A DNA stretch of 64,000 nucleotides from Pararhodobacter oceanensis (GCF_003076755.1 NZ_QDKM01000011.1:1-64000), one strand, 5' to 3'; counted from the stretch's first letter, positions 17,874 to 27,688 are shown. The notes: generated by a model from the letters alone, not told the origin. A program made the numbers and translations.

Positions 17874-18407
17874 TTAGCCACGCGTGACAGTCTCGACCGG
17901 TGCGATCCCCGTCAGCAGTTCGGCATCGACATCGCCGCCGTGGAGCACCGAGATATTGCCGGTGGTCTCCAGCACCACCGCATGCACCGCCGCCATCTCC
18001 TGCACATTCGCCTCGCGCAGTTTGGCGATCAGGTCTTCTTTGGACACGCGGGTGCGGCGCAGGGCGTCCTCAAGGATCCGGCCGTCTTTCATCAAAAACA
18101 CCGGCGTGTTTTGCACCACCGCGTTCAGCCGCGGGCTGCGGTAGCGCAGGCGCGAGACGATATATTGCACGGCGAAAAGACTGGCCATCGCCGCCAGCGT
18201 TTGCACGAATGCGACCCAGTCCTGCGACTGCGAGGCGCCGGCCAGCAAAGAGCCCATGGCGACGGTGGTGACAAAGTCGAAATTGGTCATTTTCGAGAAC
18301 GACCGCAGCCCGACGATACGCACCAGCAACACCACCCATGCGATGGTCACCGCGCTGAGCAGGATGCCGGTGATCAGGGCGTCGATCATCGGGGCGTCGG
18401 TGAACAC
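17874..18407 (-). CDS. DUF421 domain membrane protein (YetF-like)
   Basis: 177 residues. Three N-terminal helices lead into the DUF421 signature (VRIVGLRSFSKMTNFDFVTTVAMGS), followed by a soluble domain with PVFLMKDGRILEDALRRTRV and ELLTGI. Members include YetF/YdfR-type inner-membrane proteins, some linked to general stress responses; the biochemical role is unknown. The length fits the short form of the family. It is a single gene, transcribed away from the Pro-rich protein gene. Confidence 0.88.
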   Translation of the reverse strand: MFTDAPMIDALITGILLSAVTIAWVVLLVRIVGLRSFSKMTNFDFVTTVAMGSLLAGASQSQDWVAFVQTLAAMASLFAVQYIVSRLRYRSPRLNAVVQNTPVFLMKDGRILEDALRRTRVSKEDLIAKLREANVQEMAAVHAVVLETTGNISVLHGGDVDAELLTGIAPVETVTRG

Positions 18408-18759
18408 GGTGAACTCCTCTCGTCGCTGCGGGTCTGGTGATGTGCCGACCCTCGGCGGTTTGCTGAAATGGGGCAGGGGGGATCACCCGCCGAGGCCGCG
18501 TTTTGGAGGGACGCGCGGCTTGGGAGCCTGCGTCATTGCGGCCTGATGGGTGGCCGGTGAAGGCGCCAGAGATGCGGGGTCTGTGGCGTTTGTGTTGCCG
18601 GAAGAACCGGAGGCCGGGGGATTGGTTCCGAGGTTTGGTAGATGCTGCGTTGCTGGTGGGGGGGCGCTCACGTTCCGGCGAGCGACAGGGCAGCGGCGGA
18701 ACTCCTTGTGCTGGGGCGCGGTTTCTCACGGAGAAGCTGCACAGATAGGAGTAACACCG
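18408..18759. other. Divergent intergenic region
   Basis: No gene is supported here between the DUF421 start and the Pro-rich protein start. It holds the probable stress promoter at 18698-18723. The longer open frame that runs into the Pro-rich gene from 18550 is rejected because its composition is unlike the downstream protein and a good ribosome site marks the later start. Confidence 0.5.
18698..18723 (+). promoter_or_regulatory. Possible EcfG-type (general stress) promoter
   Basis: GGAAC, 16 bp, then CGGTT matches the alphaproteobacterial general stress sigma factor pattern (GGAAC-N16-CGTT) with one difference in the -10 element. It lies 37 bp upstream of the ATG of the Pro-rich protein. 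Confidence 0.4.
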
Positions 18760-18945
18760 ATGACCACCCCGCCAACCGGCCCGCAGCCCGAGCCAACTCC
18801 GCCAGAAGCCCCCGTCCGCGTGCCCGAGGAAACACCGCCCTTGCCGCCCAAAGAGGCGCCGGACAATATCCCCGTTGAGGCCCCCGAGAGCGATCCCGGT
18901 GAGGTGCCCGAGCCACCGCCCAGCGAAGTCCCGCAGGAGGATTGA
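18760..18945 (+). CDS. Small proline- and glutamate-rich protein
   Basis: 61 residues from ATG at 18760, behind a TAGGAG ribosome site. About a third of the residues are proline, with many Glu, in loose repeats such as PEAPVRVPEETPP and PVEAPESDPGEVPEPP. No signal peptide or membrane segment; the protein must be disordered and acidic. Short Pro/Glu-rich proteins are often seen in Rhodobacteraceae and are of unknown role. The stress-type promoter upstream suggests that it is made under stress. Confidence 0.7.
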   Translation: MTTPPTGPQPEPTPPEAPVRVPEETPPLPPKEAPDNIPVEAPESDPGEVPEPPPSEVPQED

Positions 18946-19219
18946 TCCGTGGGCCGATTGCCCCTGCGGCATTGTTAGCTTGACGGGTAGGCGGCGGGTG
19001 TATTGGGTTTTGCGTCTCGGCCTTGCCTATCCGGCACCACCCGCGCAAAATTAGGGGCAAGCGGATTGGATGCGGGAACCGGTTGGTCTGTGCCAAGGCG
19101 ATCCGCCAGATGCGTTGAAACCGGATTGGGGCACCGGTTGGGTTTGCCGGTGGGTGCTTGCGTCGGTCCGTCCAAGGGAGCGTCGGGAGCATTCGACCTC
19201 TTGCGATCCAGCGGGGGCT

Positions 19220-19687
19220 TTACAGCGCGGGTCTGGTCAGCATCAGCCAGAGGATCGCCAGCACGGCGGCAAAGGCGGGAAAGCCGCAGGTGAACCAAAG
19301 ATGGTAGAGCCGATGATAGCGTGCGGGCAAAGCGGCGCCCCTGTCGCGGGCCTCGATCGCCAGATTGCGCATCTGGATCTGCATCCAGAGCACCGGCAGC
19401 CAGAAAATCCCGACGATGGCATAGAGCGCCAGTGACCATGCGACCCAACCGCTGAGAAGCGGCCAGCCCGCCGCGCGCGCCAGCAGATATCCGGTCAGCG
19501 GCTGCGCGATGGCGGCACTGGCGGTGAATACGGTGTCGGCCAGCACCACGATCCCGCCGACATGGGCGATCAGTCGCGGGTCGCGGCTTTGGTGCGAGAT
19601 CACCATGAAAAACGCGATACCGGCGCCGGTTCCCAGCAAGACCGTCGCGCCGAGGACATGAAGGAAACGCAGGGTCTCGTAGATCAT
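19220..19687 (-). CDS. DUF2269 family integral membrane protein
   Basis: 155 residues from ATG at 19687, overlapping the stop of the SDR-DoxX gene. Four helices carry the family's HVLGATVLLGTGAGIAFFM opening and later YLLARAAGWPLLSGWVAWSL. DUF2269 proteins are small inner-membrane proteins of unknown function, often next to DoxX or SDR genes as here. An upstream extension of the frame is a shadow of the SDR gene. Confidence 0.85.
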   Translation of the reverse strand: MIYETLRFLHVLGATVLLGTGAGIAFFMVISHQSRDPRLIAHVGGIVVLADTVFTASAAIAQPLTGYLLARAAGWPLLSGWVAWSLALYAIVGIFWLPVLWMQIQMRNLAIEARDRGAALPARYHRLYHLWFTCGFPAFAAVLAILWLMLTRPAL

Positions 19688-20979
19688 CGCCCCTCCATCA
19701 TCAGCCAGACCATCAGCGCGAGGGTCATGCCGGGAAAGACCTTGAGCATCGGCCCCAGCGGATCGGCCCAGAGGTCGGGTGCGACAATCAGGCTGCCGGT
19801 CAGATAGGCGCCCGAGAGGGCCAGCATTCCCAGCGCGGCGGCTCTGGTCCAGCGCCGCCAGAGGATCGCGAACCCGAGCCCGAGATCGGCGACGGCCCCG
19901 CCGAACACGCTCAGATTGGTGGTCCAGTTCGGCACGTCGCGCACGCTCAGGATCGCCATGGCGCGCGCGGGGTTGAACAGGGTGATCAGGCCCGAGAAGA
20001 CCCAGAATAGCGCCAGCGTCGCAATGGCCAGCGGCAGGGCGAAATAGCTGCGGGCAAAGAGCCGTTCCTGACGTGTGGCGGGCAAGAGCGCCAGCGTCTG
20101 CGCCAGTGACCGGCAGGGGCGGCCGCCCGCATCCTCCCATGCGTCGGGATTGCCGGTAATACCGTCCTGCAAGGCCCGCAGGGCGGTGCTGCGCAGGGGC
20201 GAGCGCCAGCCAAGAAGTCCGAGGACATCCGCGGCTTTGCCCAATGCCGTGATCAGCGGGGTGGGCAGGCGCAGGTGCAGGCGGGGCGCGGGCCAGCCTT
20301 GCCAGCACCGAATAATTTGCAGCAATTCGGGAAAGGGGCGCGCCTCCCGCTCGGTAAGATCGCAGATCAATCGTGACGGCAGCTCGCCCTGTGCCGCGGC
20401 GACCACCGCCTCGGCGAGATCGCCGATATAGACGGTCTGGACCTGTGCCTCGGGCATGATGCGGGGCATGAGCAGGGGCAGGGCGCTTGCGCCGCGCAGC
20501 AAGGCGGTGCCGCCATAGGCATCGGGCGCGAGGACGAGGGTCGGCCGCAACACCACCCAATCGAGCGCGCTGGCGCAGAGGATCGCGTCACCCTGCGCTT
20601 TGCTGCGAAAAAACGCCGTTGAGGCCTCAGCCGATACCCCCGCCGCCGAGATCTGCACGATCCGCAGGGGCAATTCGGCGGCGGCTTGGGTCAGGCGGGA
20701 GAGGGCGGTCACATGGATCGCGGTGAGGTCATCGCGCGCGCCGTCCTGCAGCGCACCGGAGGCGTTGACCACGACATCGACACCGGCGAGGTGGATGCGC
20801 CACTCGTCAATGGTGATCGCGGGAATATCGCGGATCAGCCAATCGGCGGAAGGGTCGGATTGCAGCGCGGCAGAGGTTGAGCGCCCGATGCCGGTCACCG
20901 TAAAACCGGCGCGGCGCAGGGCCCGCATAGATGCCGCCCCGATCAGCCCGTATCCGCCCAGAACAATGGCTTTTTGCAT
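19684..20979 (-). CDS. SDR-type NAD(P)-binding protein fused to DoxX-like membrane domain
   Basis: 431 residues. The first 290 form an extended/atypical short-chain dehydrogenase fold: the Rossmann motif GGYGLIG at residues 8-14, a DVVVNASG strand, and an atypical active-site region in which the usual YxxxK is not obvious. The remainder (from about 310) has four helices like DoxX_3 proteins. Such fusions are common in proteobacteria and always lie next to DUF2269 genes; their substrate is unknown. Loss of YxxxK suggests nucleotide sensing or an electron-transfer role rather than a classical dehydrogenase. Confidence 0.82.
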   Translation of the reverse strand: MQKAIVLGGYGLIGAASMRALRRAGFTVTGIGRSTSAALQSDPSADWLIRDIPAITIDEWRIHLAGVDVVVNASGALQDGARDDLTAIHVTALSRLTQAAAELPLRIVQISAAGVSAEASTAFFRSKAQGDAILCASALDWVVLRPTLVLAPDAYGGTALLRGASALPLLMPRIMPEAQVQTVYIGDLAEAVVAAAQGELPSRLICDLTEREARPFPELLQIIRCWQGWPAPRLHLRLPTPLITALGKAADVLGLLGWRSPLRSTALRALQDGITGNPDAWEDAGGRPCRSLAQTLALLPATRQERLFARSYFALPLAIATLALFWVFSGLITLFNPARAMAILSVRDVPNWTTNLSVFGGAVADLGLGFAILWRRWTRAAALGMLALSGAYLTGSLIVAPDLWADPLGPMLKVFPGMTLALMVWLMMEGR

Positions 20980-21202
20980 GTCAGTCTGCCCGATCTGCCT
21001 GCGGTGATGGTAGGTACACCGGGGGCAAAGACCAAGGGTTTTATGGGTGTGGTGATCCGCCCGCCGCTATCTGCGCTGGTGGATGCGGGCGGGTTTGGTT
21101 TGGGAGGTTCCGGCGGGGAGGGGCGCGGATGAGGGCTTTGGCGTGACGCTCATCAGCAAGTGTTTCTAACCGAGCATCAGGCCGAGGATCACCGCGCGCC
21201 CA

Positions 21203-22405
21203 TTATCGCCGACGCCACACTCGGGCGGGTCCCGCGCGGCCTGCGGAATAGGTGATCAAGGTCTGCCCGTCGGGGGCGATGACGGTGTTTTCGGACGGGG
21301 GCGGGAGGGGCTGCAACAGGTCTCCGCCGCCGATGTCGATGATCGCGCTGCTCCCGTCCGCCGCATGCACGACTATGGTTTTGCCACCGGGGATGAATTG
21401 CGCCGCGATGATGCCCTGCGCGGTCATGGTTTGCGCGCCGGTTTCGGCATTCCAGACCGCCAGATTGTTGCTCTCGTCCAGCGTCAGTAGCCGCGCGCCA
21501 TCTGCCGAGAACGCGCCGTAGCGCAGGGGCGTGGCGAATCCCTCAAGCGTCAGCACGGGCGCGGTGTCGGAATTCCAACCCTCCAGCGCCTCCCACAGCC
21601 GGACCGTCGGCGTGGCCACGGGGTGGAAGTTTCCGCCGCCAAGATGCAGCCGCTCCGCGTCAATAGGCGGGAGGCTGGCAAGGCGCTGGCGCAGCGGGTC
21701 CACCGCCAGCAGGGCCTCATAGGGGCCATAGGAGCCCGGCAATTGCGCATAGATCTCGGCGCAGCTGCCATCCGTGCATTGGTAGGGCGCGCCACTCATC
21801 TGGTAGGTCAGGGTAAACCCCGAGGAGTCCACGACCAGCTCGCTGCCGTCCTGCGAGAGGGTCATCGCCCCGTGCGGGCGCATGGCGTCGGTCTCGATGG
21901 TGGCGATTTGTGCGCCCGATTGGCCATAGACCCAGAGCGGGCCGAAGGTGCCAGCGACGATAAACGTCTGCCGGAAGGGGTCATATAGCACATCGTCGGC
22001 GAGGAAATCCTCTTCGAAAGCCAGTTCAAGCACCGGCGCGGCGCCGGATAATGTCCAGCTGCGCAGGTGGCGGCGGGAATGCGCGTAGACCTGCGCCGAG
22101 ATCAGCCCCGGCGTGTTGGCGGGCTGGGCGAAACGGATCGGCAGCAGGCTGGGGAAGACCCCGTCCAATGTCGCCATGGCGAGCCCGTCGCGCAGGCTCC
22201 AGACCCGTGCGCGAAAGCCGCCCTCGGGGCTCCAGAGCGAGCCCGCGACCAAGTCACCGCCGGGCGAGACGGTGAGCGGCCCCAGGTGCTCGCCGGGCGC
22301 GGTCTCCAACTGCCCAAGGGGTTGCCAATGCGTCTGCGCGGCGATTGGCGCGGGTGAGATGGCGCCCGAGGCGGCGGCGAAAAGCGCTGCGAAGATTGGT
22401 CTCAT
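21203..22405 (-). CDS. Exported WD40-like beta-propeller protein
   Basis: 400 residues from ATG at 22405. A signal peptide (residues 1-23, ending PIAAQ) is followed by repeated blades typical of WD40/quinoprotein-like propellers, e.g. LTVSPGGDLVAGSLWS, MTLSQDGSELVVDSSG and AFSADGARLLTLDESNNLAVW. It probably acts in the periplasm as a binding scaffold. No catalytic motif is visible. The gene is alone, and longer upstream frames are shadows of the MocR gene. Confidence 0.75.
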   Translation of the reverse strand: MRPIFAALFAAASGAISPAPIAAQTHWQPLGQLETAPGEHLGPLTVSPGGDLVAGSLWSPEGGFRARVWSLRDGLAMATLDGVFPSLLPIRFAQPANTPGLISAQVYAHSRRHLRSWTLSGAAPVLELAFEEDFLADDVLYDPFRQTFIVAGTFGPLWVYGQSGAQIATIETDAMRPHGAMTLSQDGSELVVDSSGFTLTYQMSGAPYQCTDGSCAEIYAQLPGSYGPYEALLAVDPLRQRLASLPPIDAERLHLGGGNFHPVATPTVRLWEALEGWNSDTAPVLTLEGFATPLRYGAFSADGARLLTLDESNNLAVWNAETGAQTMTAQGIIAAQFIPGGKTIVVHAADGSSAIIDIGGGDLLQPLPPPSENTVIAPDGQTLITYSAGRAGPARVWRRR

Positions 22406-22626
22406 AGGACGCCTTTGCGGCTGTGTTCTTCGGGGCAGTTGGGTGACATGGGTGATATCGGTGCGGGCCTGCACCCGCGTCACGGGCGGTCGCCGCGCGG
22501 CGCGGGTGTTGGACAAATATACCAATATTTCGCGCGTCGAGCGAGTCCGGGTTTGGTTGCCGAGGGAAAAACCCGCGCGGGAAGGCGGGCGGGATATGCC
22601 CGCGCCGCGTTTGCGTAGGTCCGGCT

Positions 22627-23976
22627 TTACGGATCGGCCCTGTGCTCGAAGGGCGTCGCGGCGGCGAGTTTGGCGATATCGGCGAGGGCCGGGATTTCGC
22701 CGAGGTCGAGACGTCCGGTGCCAAGGCGAATATGGCCGGTGGGCGCCAGCGAAAAACTCTCGCCGGCAAGGGCAGAGATCCCGTGGGCGGCGAGGGTGAT
22801 CAAGGCAAAAGTCTCGGAATGCACGGGCAGATAGAGGCTGAGACCGGCGCCGTCGGGCACGTCGATGCCGCGTTCGCGCAAGGCCCGGGCCAAGGCGTTG
22901 CGGCGCTCGCGGTAGGTTGCTCCGGCGGATTGGATGCCCGCGCGTGTCTCCTCGTCGGCCTGCAGCCATGCGACGGCGGATTGCAGGATGCGGCTGGTCC
23001 AGCCGGCGCTGAAGGCGCGGAAGGATTGGACCCGGCCAACGAGGTCTTCGGAGGCCGAGAGCACCGCCATGCGCAGATCCGGCCCGAAGGATTTCGAGAA
23101 AGAGCGAATATGGATCACCCGGTCGGGCAGGCGGTCGCCCAAGGATTGCGAGGGTGCCATGGCGATCTCGCCGATGCCGTCGTCTTCGATGATCAGGGTC
23201 TCGCTTTCGGACAGCACGTCGCCCAGTTCGGAGAGACGTTGCGCGGTGCAATGCAAGCCGGTGACAGAACTGATCACTGGCTGGAACACAAACGCATCGG
23301 GCTTTTGTTCGAGCACCGCCTTCAGGGCGTCCGGCTTGGGGCCGAAACCGTCGCTTTCCACCGGCAAAATCCGCGCGCCGAGGTCTTCGAGGATATCAAG
23401 GATGCGCATCGAGGCGGGCATTTCCAGCGCCACCGCCGAGCCCGGCTGCACGAGGGCATGGAGCGAGAGGTAAACTGCGTTGTAGCCGCCATTGGTCGCC
23501 AGCATCGCCGCAGACCGGAATGGCCAATCGGGGCGCAAGACCTGCTCGAGTTCGGGCAGGATCCGCACCCGTTCGTAGCTGTTGAGCTTTTCCGCGCGGG
23601 CGCCGTGCAGCAACGCCTGATCCAACTGCGGCAGGAGCGAGAGGTCCGGCACCGCAAGCGTGAGGTTGCGGGTGCTGGGGGAAAAATGCCCCTGCGCCGA
23701 TACCCTCAGGGGGCGCGGCGAGAGATTGGATGCGCTGACATAGGTGCCATTGCGCCCGCGCCCGGTCAGCACGCGCAGGCGGCGCAGTTCTTTCCAGGCT
23801 TCGGAGAGGGTGCTGGGACTGATCTCCATGACAAAGGCAAGGTCACGCAGCGAGGGCAACCGCGCACCGACCGGCAGCACGCCGGTCCGCACCAGCCGCG
23901 CCGTGTCCCGCGCAAGCCCTTGGGTGGAGCGATCCGTCAGATGAGCCGCCAACTCCCTTGCGTCGATTGTGGTCAT
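22627..23976 (-). CDS. MocR-type regulator (GntR domain plus aminotransferase fold)
   Basis: 449 residues. An N-terminal winged helix (about residues 15-85, ARLPSLRDLAFVMEISPSTL) is joined to a class I aminotransferase fold with the PLP-binding lysine in SFSKSFGPD (K295) and the RLGTGRL C-terminal region. MocR proteins bind PLP and regulate adjacent genes in response to an amine or amino acid. The gene is divergent from the ABC importer operon starting at 24092, which is the likely target. Two direct repeats in the shared promoter region (23988-24017) fit its binding style. Confidence 0.92.
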   Translation of the reverse strand: MTTIDARELAAHLTDRSTQGLARDTARLVRTGVLPVGARLPSLRDLAFVMEISPSTLSEAWKELRRLRVLTGRGRNGTYVSASNLSPRPLRVSAQGHFSPSTRNLTLAVPDLSLLPQLDQALLHGARAEKLNSYERVRILPELEQVLRPDWPFRSAAMLATNGGYNAVYLSLHALVQPGSAVALEMPASMRILDILEDLGARILPVESDGFGPKPDALKAVLEQKPDAFVFQPVISSVTGLHCTAQRLSELGDVLSESETLIIEDDGIGEIAMAPSQSLGDRLPDRVIHIRSFSKSFGPDLRMAVLSASEDLVGRVQSFRAFSAGWTSRILQSAVAWLQADEETRAGIQSAGATYRERRNALARALRERGIDVPDGAGLSLYLPVHSETFALITLAAHGISALAGESFSLAPTGHIRLGTGRLDLGEIPALADIAKLAAATPFEHRADP

Positions 23977-23987
23977 GGATCGTCCTT

Positions 23988-24017
23988 AATGTTCGGGGCA
24001 ATAATTTAAATGTTCGG
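23988..24017. promoter_or_regulatory. Direct repeats, probable MocR operator
   Basis: AATGTTCGG occurs twice (23988-23996 and 24009-24017), 21 bp start to start, or two helical turns, in the region between the divergent MocR and importer genes. MocR regulators such as GabR bind direct repeats of this spacing. Confidence 0.6.
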
Positions 24018-24091
24018 TAGCTTAATAGCATTTGTCAACGCCGTGCCAAGCCTCCTATCACGTCAACAAGTTGCGCAAATGGGAGTTGGGC

Positions 24092-25063
24092 ATGACATTG
24101 AAGATACGCCTTGCGGTGAGGGATTGGGACTATCTTACGCCGCTGATCCTTGGTGATGTTAGCTCTGGTGCGCTGTCGGTCGAGGTGGATCGCGTGTCGA
24201 CGATGCCGGTCACCATTGGCGGATCGTCGCCCTATAACGCCGGTGAGGCCTCGTTCAGCCGCCATCTGACCGGGTTGGCGCAGGGCGAGACCGGCACCGT
24301 CGCGGTGCCGAATTTCCTGATGCGCGGGTTTCGCCACGGCTGTATCATCACCCGCAAAGACAGCCCGTTGACCACGATCGAGGATTTGGCCGGCAAGCGT
24401 ATCGGCGTGACCGGCTGGCAGGATTCGGGTAACACATGGACGCGGGCGATCCTGCGGCATGCGGGTATCATGACCGATGATGTGTCATGGTACGCTGGAC
24501 GGCTGACGGCGGAGCATCCGATTCAGGACCGGCTTGGCGCATTCCATCAACCGGGCCGGATCGAGGCGATGCCGGACGAAGAGCCGATGATGGACAGCCT
24601 GTCGCGCGGCTGGCTGGACGCGGTCTTTACCCCCTTCATGCCGAGCGGATTTTTCGAACCCGAGTCGCAGTTCCGGCAATTGCTACCCGATTGCCGCGCC
24701 GCGCAGGTCGCCTATTTCTATTCGGTCGGATATGTCCCCGGCATTCACATATTGACGGTGGATCAGGAATTGGTGGAAGCGGAGCCCTGGGTGCCACAGG
24801 TATTGAGCGATCTGATCGACTGTTCGCGCGAGATGTGGACCGCGAAACGGCGCAGGTATGCCGACACAACGCCGTTCATGCTGGATGAGATGTTGCATAC
24901 CGCACGGTCGCTGCCCGCGTCATGGGACGCCAGCGGTATCGAGGCGAACCGCAAGATGACCTCTGACTTTATCGGTCAGATGTACGACCAGGCAATCCTG
25001 CCGAAGCTGCTGAGCGTGGAGGACGTCTTCGGTGCGGCAGAAGAGGCACGGAAGATTGCATGA
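24092..25063 (+). CDS. 4,5-dihydroxyphthalate decarboxylase-like binding-fold protein
   Basis: 323 residues from ATG at 24092, supported by a GGGAG ribosome site. A TTG 60 bp upstream also opens the frame but lacks a ribosome site. The protein resembles 4,5-dihydroxyphthalate decarboxylase/PBP2-type proteins: AVRDWDYLTPLILGDV at the start, NFLMRGFRHGCIITRKD, and the lobe-joining LAGKRIGVTGWQDSGNTWTR. No signal peptide, so cytoplasmic. It leads an amino-acid ABC importer operon with an M20 amidohydrolase, so it could be a decarboxylase-like enzyme or a sensor for the importer's substrate. I cannot tell which. Confidence 0.75.
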   Translation: MTLKIRLAVRDWDYLTPLILGDVSSGALSVEVDRVSTMPVTIGGSSPYNAGEASFSRHLTGLAQGETGTVAVPNFLMRGFRHGCIITRKDSPLTTIEDLAGKRIGVTGWQDSGNTWTRAILRHAGIMTDDVSWYAGRLTAEHPIQDRLGAFHQPGRIEAMPDEEPMMDSLSRGWLDAVFTPFMPSGFFEPESQFRQLLPDCRAAQVAYFYSVGYVPGIHILTVDQELVEAEPWVPQVLSDLIDCSREMWTAKRRRYADTTPFMLDEMLHTARSLPASWDASGIEANRKMTSDFIGQMYDQAILPKLLSVEDVFGAAEEARKIA

Positions 25064-25089
25064 AGTTTTTTAACCTGAGGGAGAAGACT

Positions 25090-25956
25090 ATGACCACCAA
25101 ACCTATCCTAAGTCTGGCGCTTGCCGCACTGATCGCCCCTGCCGTAGCGCAGGCCGAGCAGACCTATAATGCCGAATTGAACGCCCGTCTGCCGGAGGCC
25201 ATCCGCGAGGCCGGCTCGATGATCGCGGTGACCAACGGATCATTCCCTCCCTATGAATTCGTCGAGGGGCGCACGCATACCGGCGCCACCGCCGATCTGG
25301 CGCAGGAAATCGCCCAGATCCTCGGCGTCGAGATCACCCATGCAACGGTTGCGGGCTTGCCTGCGCTGCTGACCGGGATCGGCGCAAACCGGTATCAGTT
25401 CGCCATGGGGCCGGTGGGTGACTTCCCGAACCGCCGCGAAGCGAATGACTTTGTGGACTGGGTTCAGGAATACGTTGTCTTTGCCGTTCAGGCCGGCAAC
25501 CCCGAAGGCATCGTCAGCCTTGGCACTACCTGCGGCAAGCGGATTGCGGTGATGTCGGGCGGTTCGGCCGAGCGGGTTATTCTTGCCCAGTCGGAGCAAT
25601 GTGAAGCCGATGGCCAGCCGGCGATCGAGGTTCAGTCCTATACCGACCAGCCGAGCTCGATCCTCTCGGTGCGTTCGGACCGTGCGGATGCGTTCTTCTC
25701 GTCGCAGGCGCCGCTGACCTATTTCGTCCAGCAGTCCGAAGGCGCGCTGGAACTGACCGCGGTTGGCCAGTCCAACGGCTTCCCCAGCCTGATGCAGGGC
25801 GCGGTGGTGCCGCAGGGATCGCCGCTTGGCCCGGTTCTGCGCGATGCCTTCCAGATCCTGATGGACAATGGCACTTATGAGGAGATCATGACCGAATGGG
25901 GTCTTGAGAACAACATGATCGAAGCACCCGGCATCAATCTCGGCGAGGCACTCTGA
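25090..25956 (+). CDS. Amino-acid ABC transporter substrate-binding protein
   Basis: 288 residues from ATG at 25090 (GAGGGAG ribosome site); an earlier ATG at 25060 overlaps the preceding stop but would bury the signal peptide. The signal is about residues 1-22 (ends AVAQA). The family-3 binding protein pattern is clear: VTNGSFPPYEFVEG, GATADLAQEIAQILG, and DAFFSSQAPLTYFV. It binds a polar amino acid or analogue in the periplasm. The operon continues with permease, ATPase and M20 amidohydrolase. Confidence 0.9.
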   Translation: MTTKPILSLALAALIAPAVAQAEQTYNAELNARLPEAIREAGSMIAVTNGSFPPYEFVEGRTHTGATADLAQEIAQILGVEITHATVAGLPALLTGIGANRYQFAMGPVGDFPNRREANDFVDWVQEYVVFAVQAGNPEGIVSLGTTCGKRIAVMSGGSAERVILAQSEQCEADGQPAIEVQSYTDQPSSILSVRSDRADAFFSSQAPLTYFVQQSEGALELTAVGQSNGFPSLMQGAVVPQGSPLGPVLRDAFQILMDNGTYEEIMTEWGLENNMIEAPGINLGEAL

Positions 25957-25958
25957 TC

Positions 25959-26912
25959 ATGGTCGATGTGTCCTCAACCCAGCCGCTTTCGCGTCCTGAG
26001 GCTTTGCCGGATCGTCAATCCGACGACCTGCGCGATGTCGCGGGGGCACATCGACCTATTCCCAAAGGCAAGGTGCTTTTGTGGGTCGTGGTGCTTCTGT
26101 TTGCTGCGGATTTCGCGCGCGCGGTGGCTACCAATGACAATTTCGGCTGGCCGGTGGTGGCCGAATTCTTTTTCAACACAACCGTGCTGGAGGGTCTATG
26201 GGTGACCATCTGGCTGGCGGTGGTGAGCATGATACTTGGTGTCATGCTCGGGCTGCCCTTGGCGATCGCGCGGATGTCGAACGACCCGCTGGCCAAATCC
26301 ATCTCGGGGCTGTTCGTGTGGTTTTTCCGCGGCACCCCGCTGCTGGTGCAGTTGATCCTGTGGTATAACCTGTCGTTCCTGTTTCCGCAGATCTCGCTGT
26401 CGATCCCCTTTGGGCCCAGTCTTGCGGCGTGGAATGCCAATGATCTGATCACGCCGATTACCGCCGCGATTATCGGACTGGCGCTGAATGAGGCCGCCTA
26501 TATGGCCGAGATCATCCGCGGTGGTCTGCTGTCGGTGGAACGCGGCCAGAGGGAAACCGCCGAGGCCTTCGGGATGAAGCCGATGCGCGCGCTGTGGCGG
26601 GTGGTGATCCCGCAGGCGATGCGCAGCATCGTGCCGCCCTCGGGCAACCAGTTCATCAGCATGATCAAGGCCACTTCGCTGGTCTCGGTGATCGCGATGG
26701 CGGACCTGCTGTATTCGGTGCAATCGATCTATAACCGCAACTTCGAGGTCATCCCGCTGCTGATGGTTGCCGTGATCTGGTATCTTCTGATTGTCTCGGT
26801 GCTGAGCGCGATCCAGTCGCGGATCGAGCGCTACTATGCCCGCGGAGACCAGCAGCGTGTCGTGTTCGATGCCCCCGAAACCGTAACCACTCAGGAAGAG
26901 GCCCCGCTATGA
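25959..26912 (+). CDS. Amino-acid ABC transporter permease (HisM/GlnP family)
   Basis: 317 residues. A long hydrophilic N-terminus (about 45 residues) is followed by five to six helices. The coupling-helix EAA motif is seen in [20 protein letters not shown]. The segment [24 protein letters not shown] opens the family domain. It starts 3 bp after the binding-protein gene and its stop overlaps the ATPase start. One permease is present, so the complex is probably a homodimer. Confidence 0.93.
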   Translation: MVDVSSTQPLSRPEALPDRQSDDLRDVAGAHRPIPKGKVLLWVVVLLFAADFARAVATNDNFGWPVVAEFFFNTTVLEGLWVTIWLAVVSMILGVMLGLPLAIARMSNDPLAKSISGLFVWFFRGTPLLVQLILWYNLSFLFPQISLSIPFGPSLAAWNANDLITPITAAIIGLALNEAAYMAEIIRGGLLSVERGQRETAEAFGMKPMRALWRVVIPQAMRSIVPPSGNQFISMIKATSLVSVIAMADLLYSVQSIYNRNFEVIPLLMVAVIWYLLIVSVLSAIQSRIERYYARGDQQRVVFDAPETVTTQEEAPL

Positions 26913-27688
26913 CTGCAACCACGGCTCAGGCCCCGATCCTGCGGGCGCGCAATGTCCATAAGGCCTTTGGCAATAACGAGGTGCTCAAGGGCATTGATAT
27001 GGATATCGCGCCGAGCGAGGTGGTCGCCATTCTGGGCCCGTCGGGCTCGGGCAAATCGACCCTGCTGCGCTGCATCAACCGGCTGGAAGAGATCAACAAG
27101 GGTTTCATCGAGGTTGACGGCGAGCAGATCGGCTACAAGCTGCAGGGCGACCGTCTGGTGGCGCTGAGTTCAGGCGCGATTGCCCGCCAGCGCAGCAAGA
27201 TGGGTATGGTGTTCCAGAGCTTCAACCTGTTTCCCCATATGACGGTCTTGCAAAATGTCATCGAGGCGCCGGTCGGGGTGCATGGGGTCAAACGCCGCGA
27301 GGCGATCGAGCTGGCCACCGATCTGATCGCCAAAGTCGGCTTGGCCGACAAGCTGAACGCCTATCCGCGGCAATTGTCCGGCGGGCAGCAGCAGCGGGTG
27401 GCGATTGCCCGTGCGCTGGCGGTGAAGCCGAAGATCCTGCTGTTCGACGAGCCGACCTCGGCTCTGGACCCGGAACTGGTGGGCGAAGTCCTGGAGACCA
27501 TGCGCGGATTGGCCAAACAGGGGCTGACGATGATTGTCGTCACCCATGAGATCGGCTTCGCCCGTGAGGCCGCCGACCGGGTGATCTTTATGGACGGCGG
27601 GCATATCGTCGAGCAGGGCAAACCCGAGGATATCTTGGTGAACCCGCAGCGCGAACGCACCCGCGAGTTCCTGCGCCGCGTCCTGTAA
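26909..27688 (+). CDS. Amino-acid ABC transporter ATP-binding protein
   Basis: 259 residues. All ABC motifs are intact: Walker [10 protein letters not shown] (43-51), Q-loop region FQSFNLFPH, signature [15 protein letters not shown], Walker [13 protein letters not shown] and H-loop [11 protein letters not shown]. It energises import of the amino-acid substrate with the permease encoded upstream, whose stop it overlaps by 4 bp. Confidence 0.95.
   Translation: MTATTAQAPILRARNVHKAFGNNEVLKGIDMDIAPSEVVAILGPSGSGKSTLLRCINRLEEINKGFIEVDGEQIGYKLQGDRLVALSSGAIARQRSKMGMVFQSFNLFPHMTVLQNVIEAPVGVHGVKRREAIELATDLIAKVGLADKLNAYPRQLSGGQQQRVAIARALAVKPKILLFDEPTSALDPELVGEVLETMRGLAKQGLTMIVVTHEIGFAREAADRVIFMDGGHIVEQGKPEDILVNPQRERTREFLRRVL

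Noticed and set aside
22642-24009. Plus-strand open frame of 455 codons opposite the MocR gene
   Set aside because: Antisense shadow; no ribosome site and no family pattern, whereas the MocR protein is complete.
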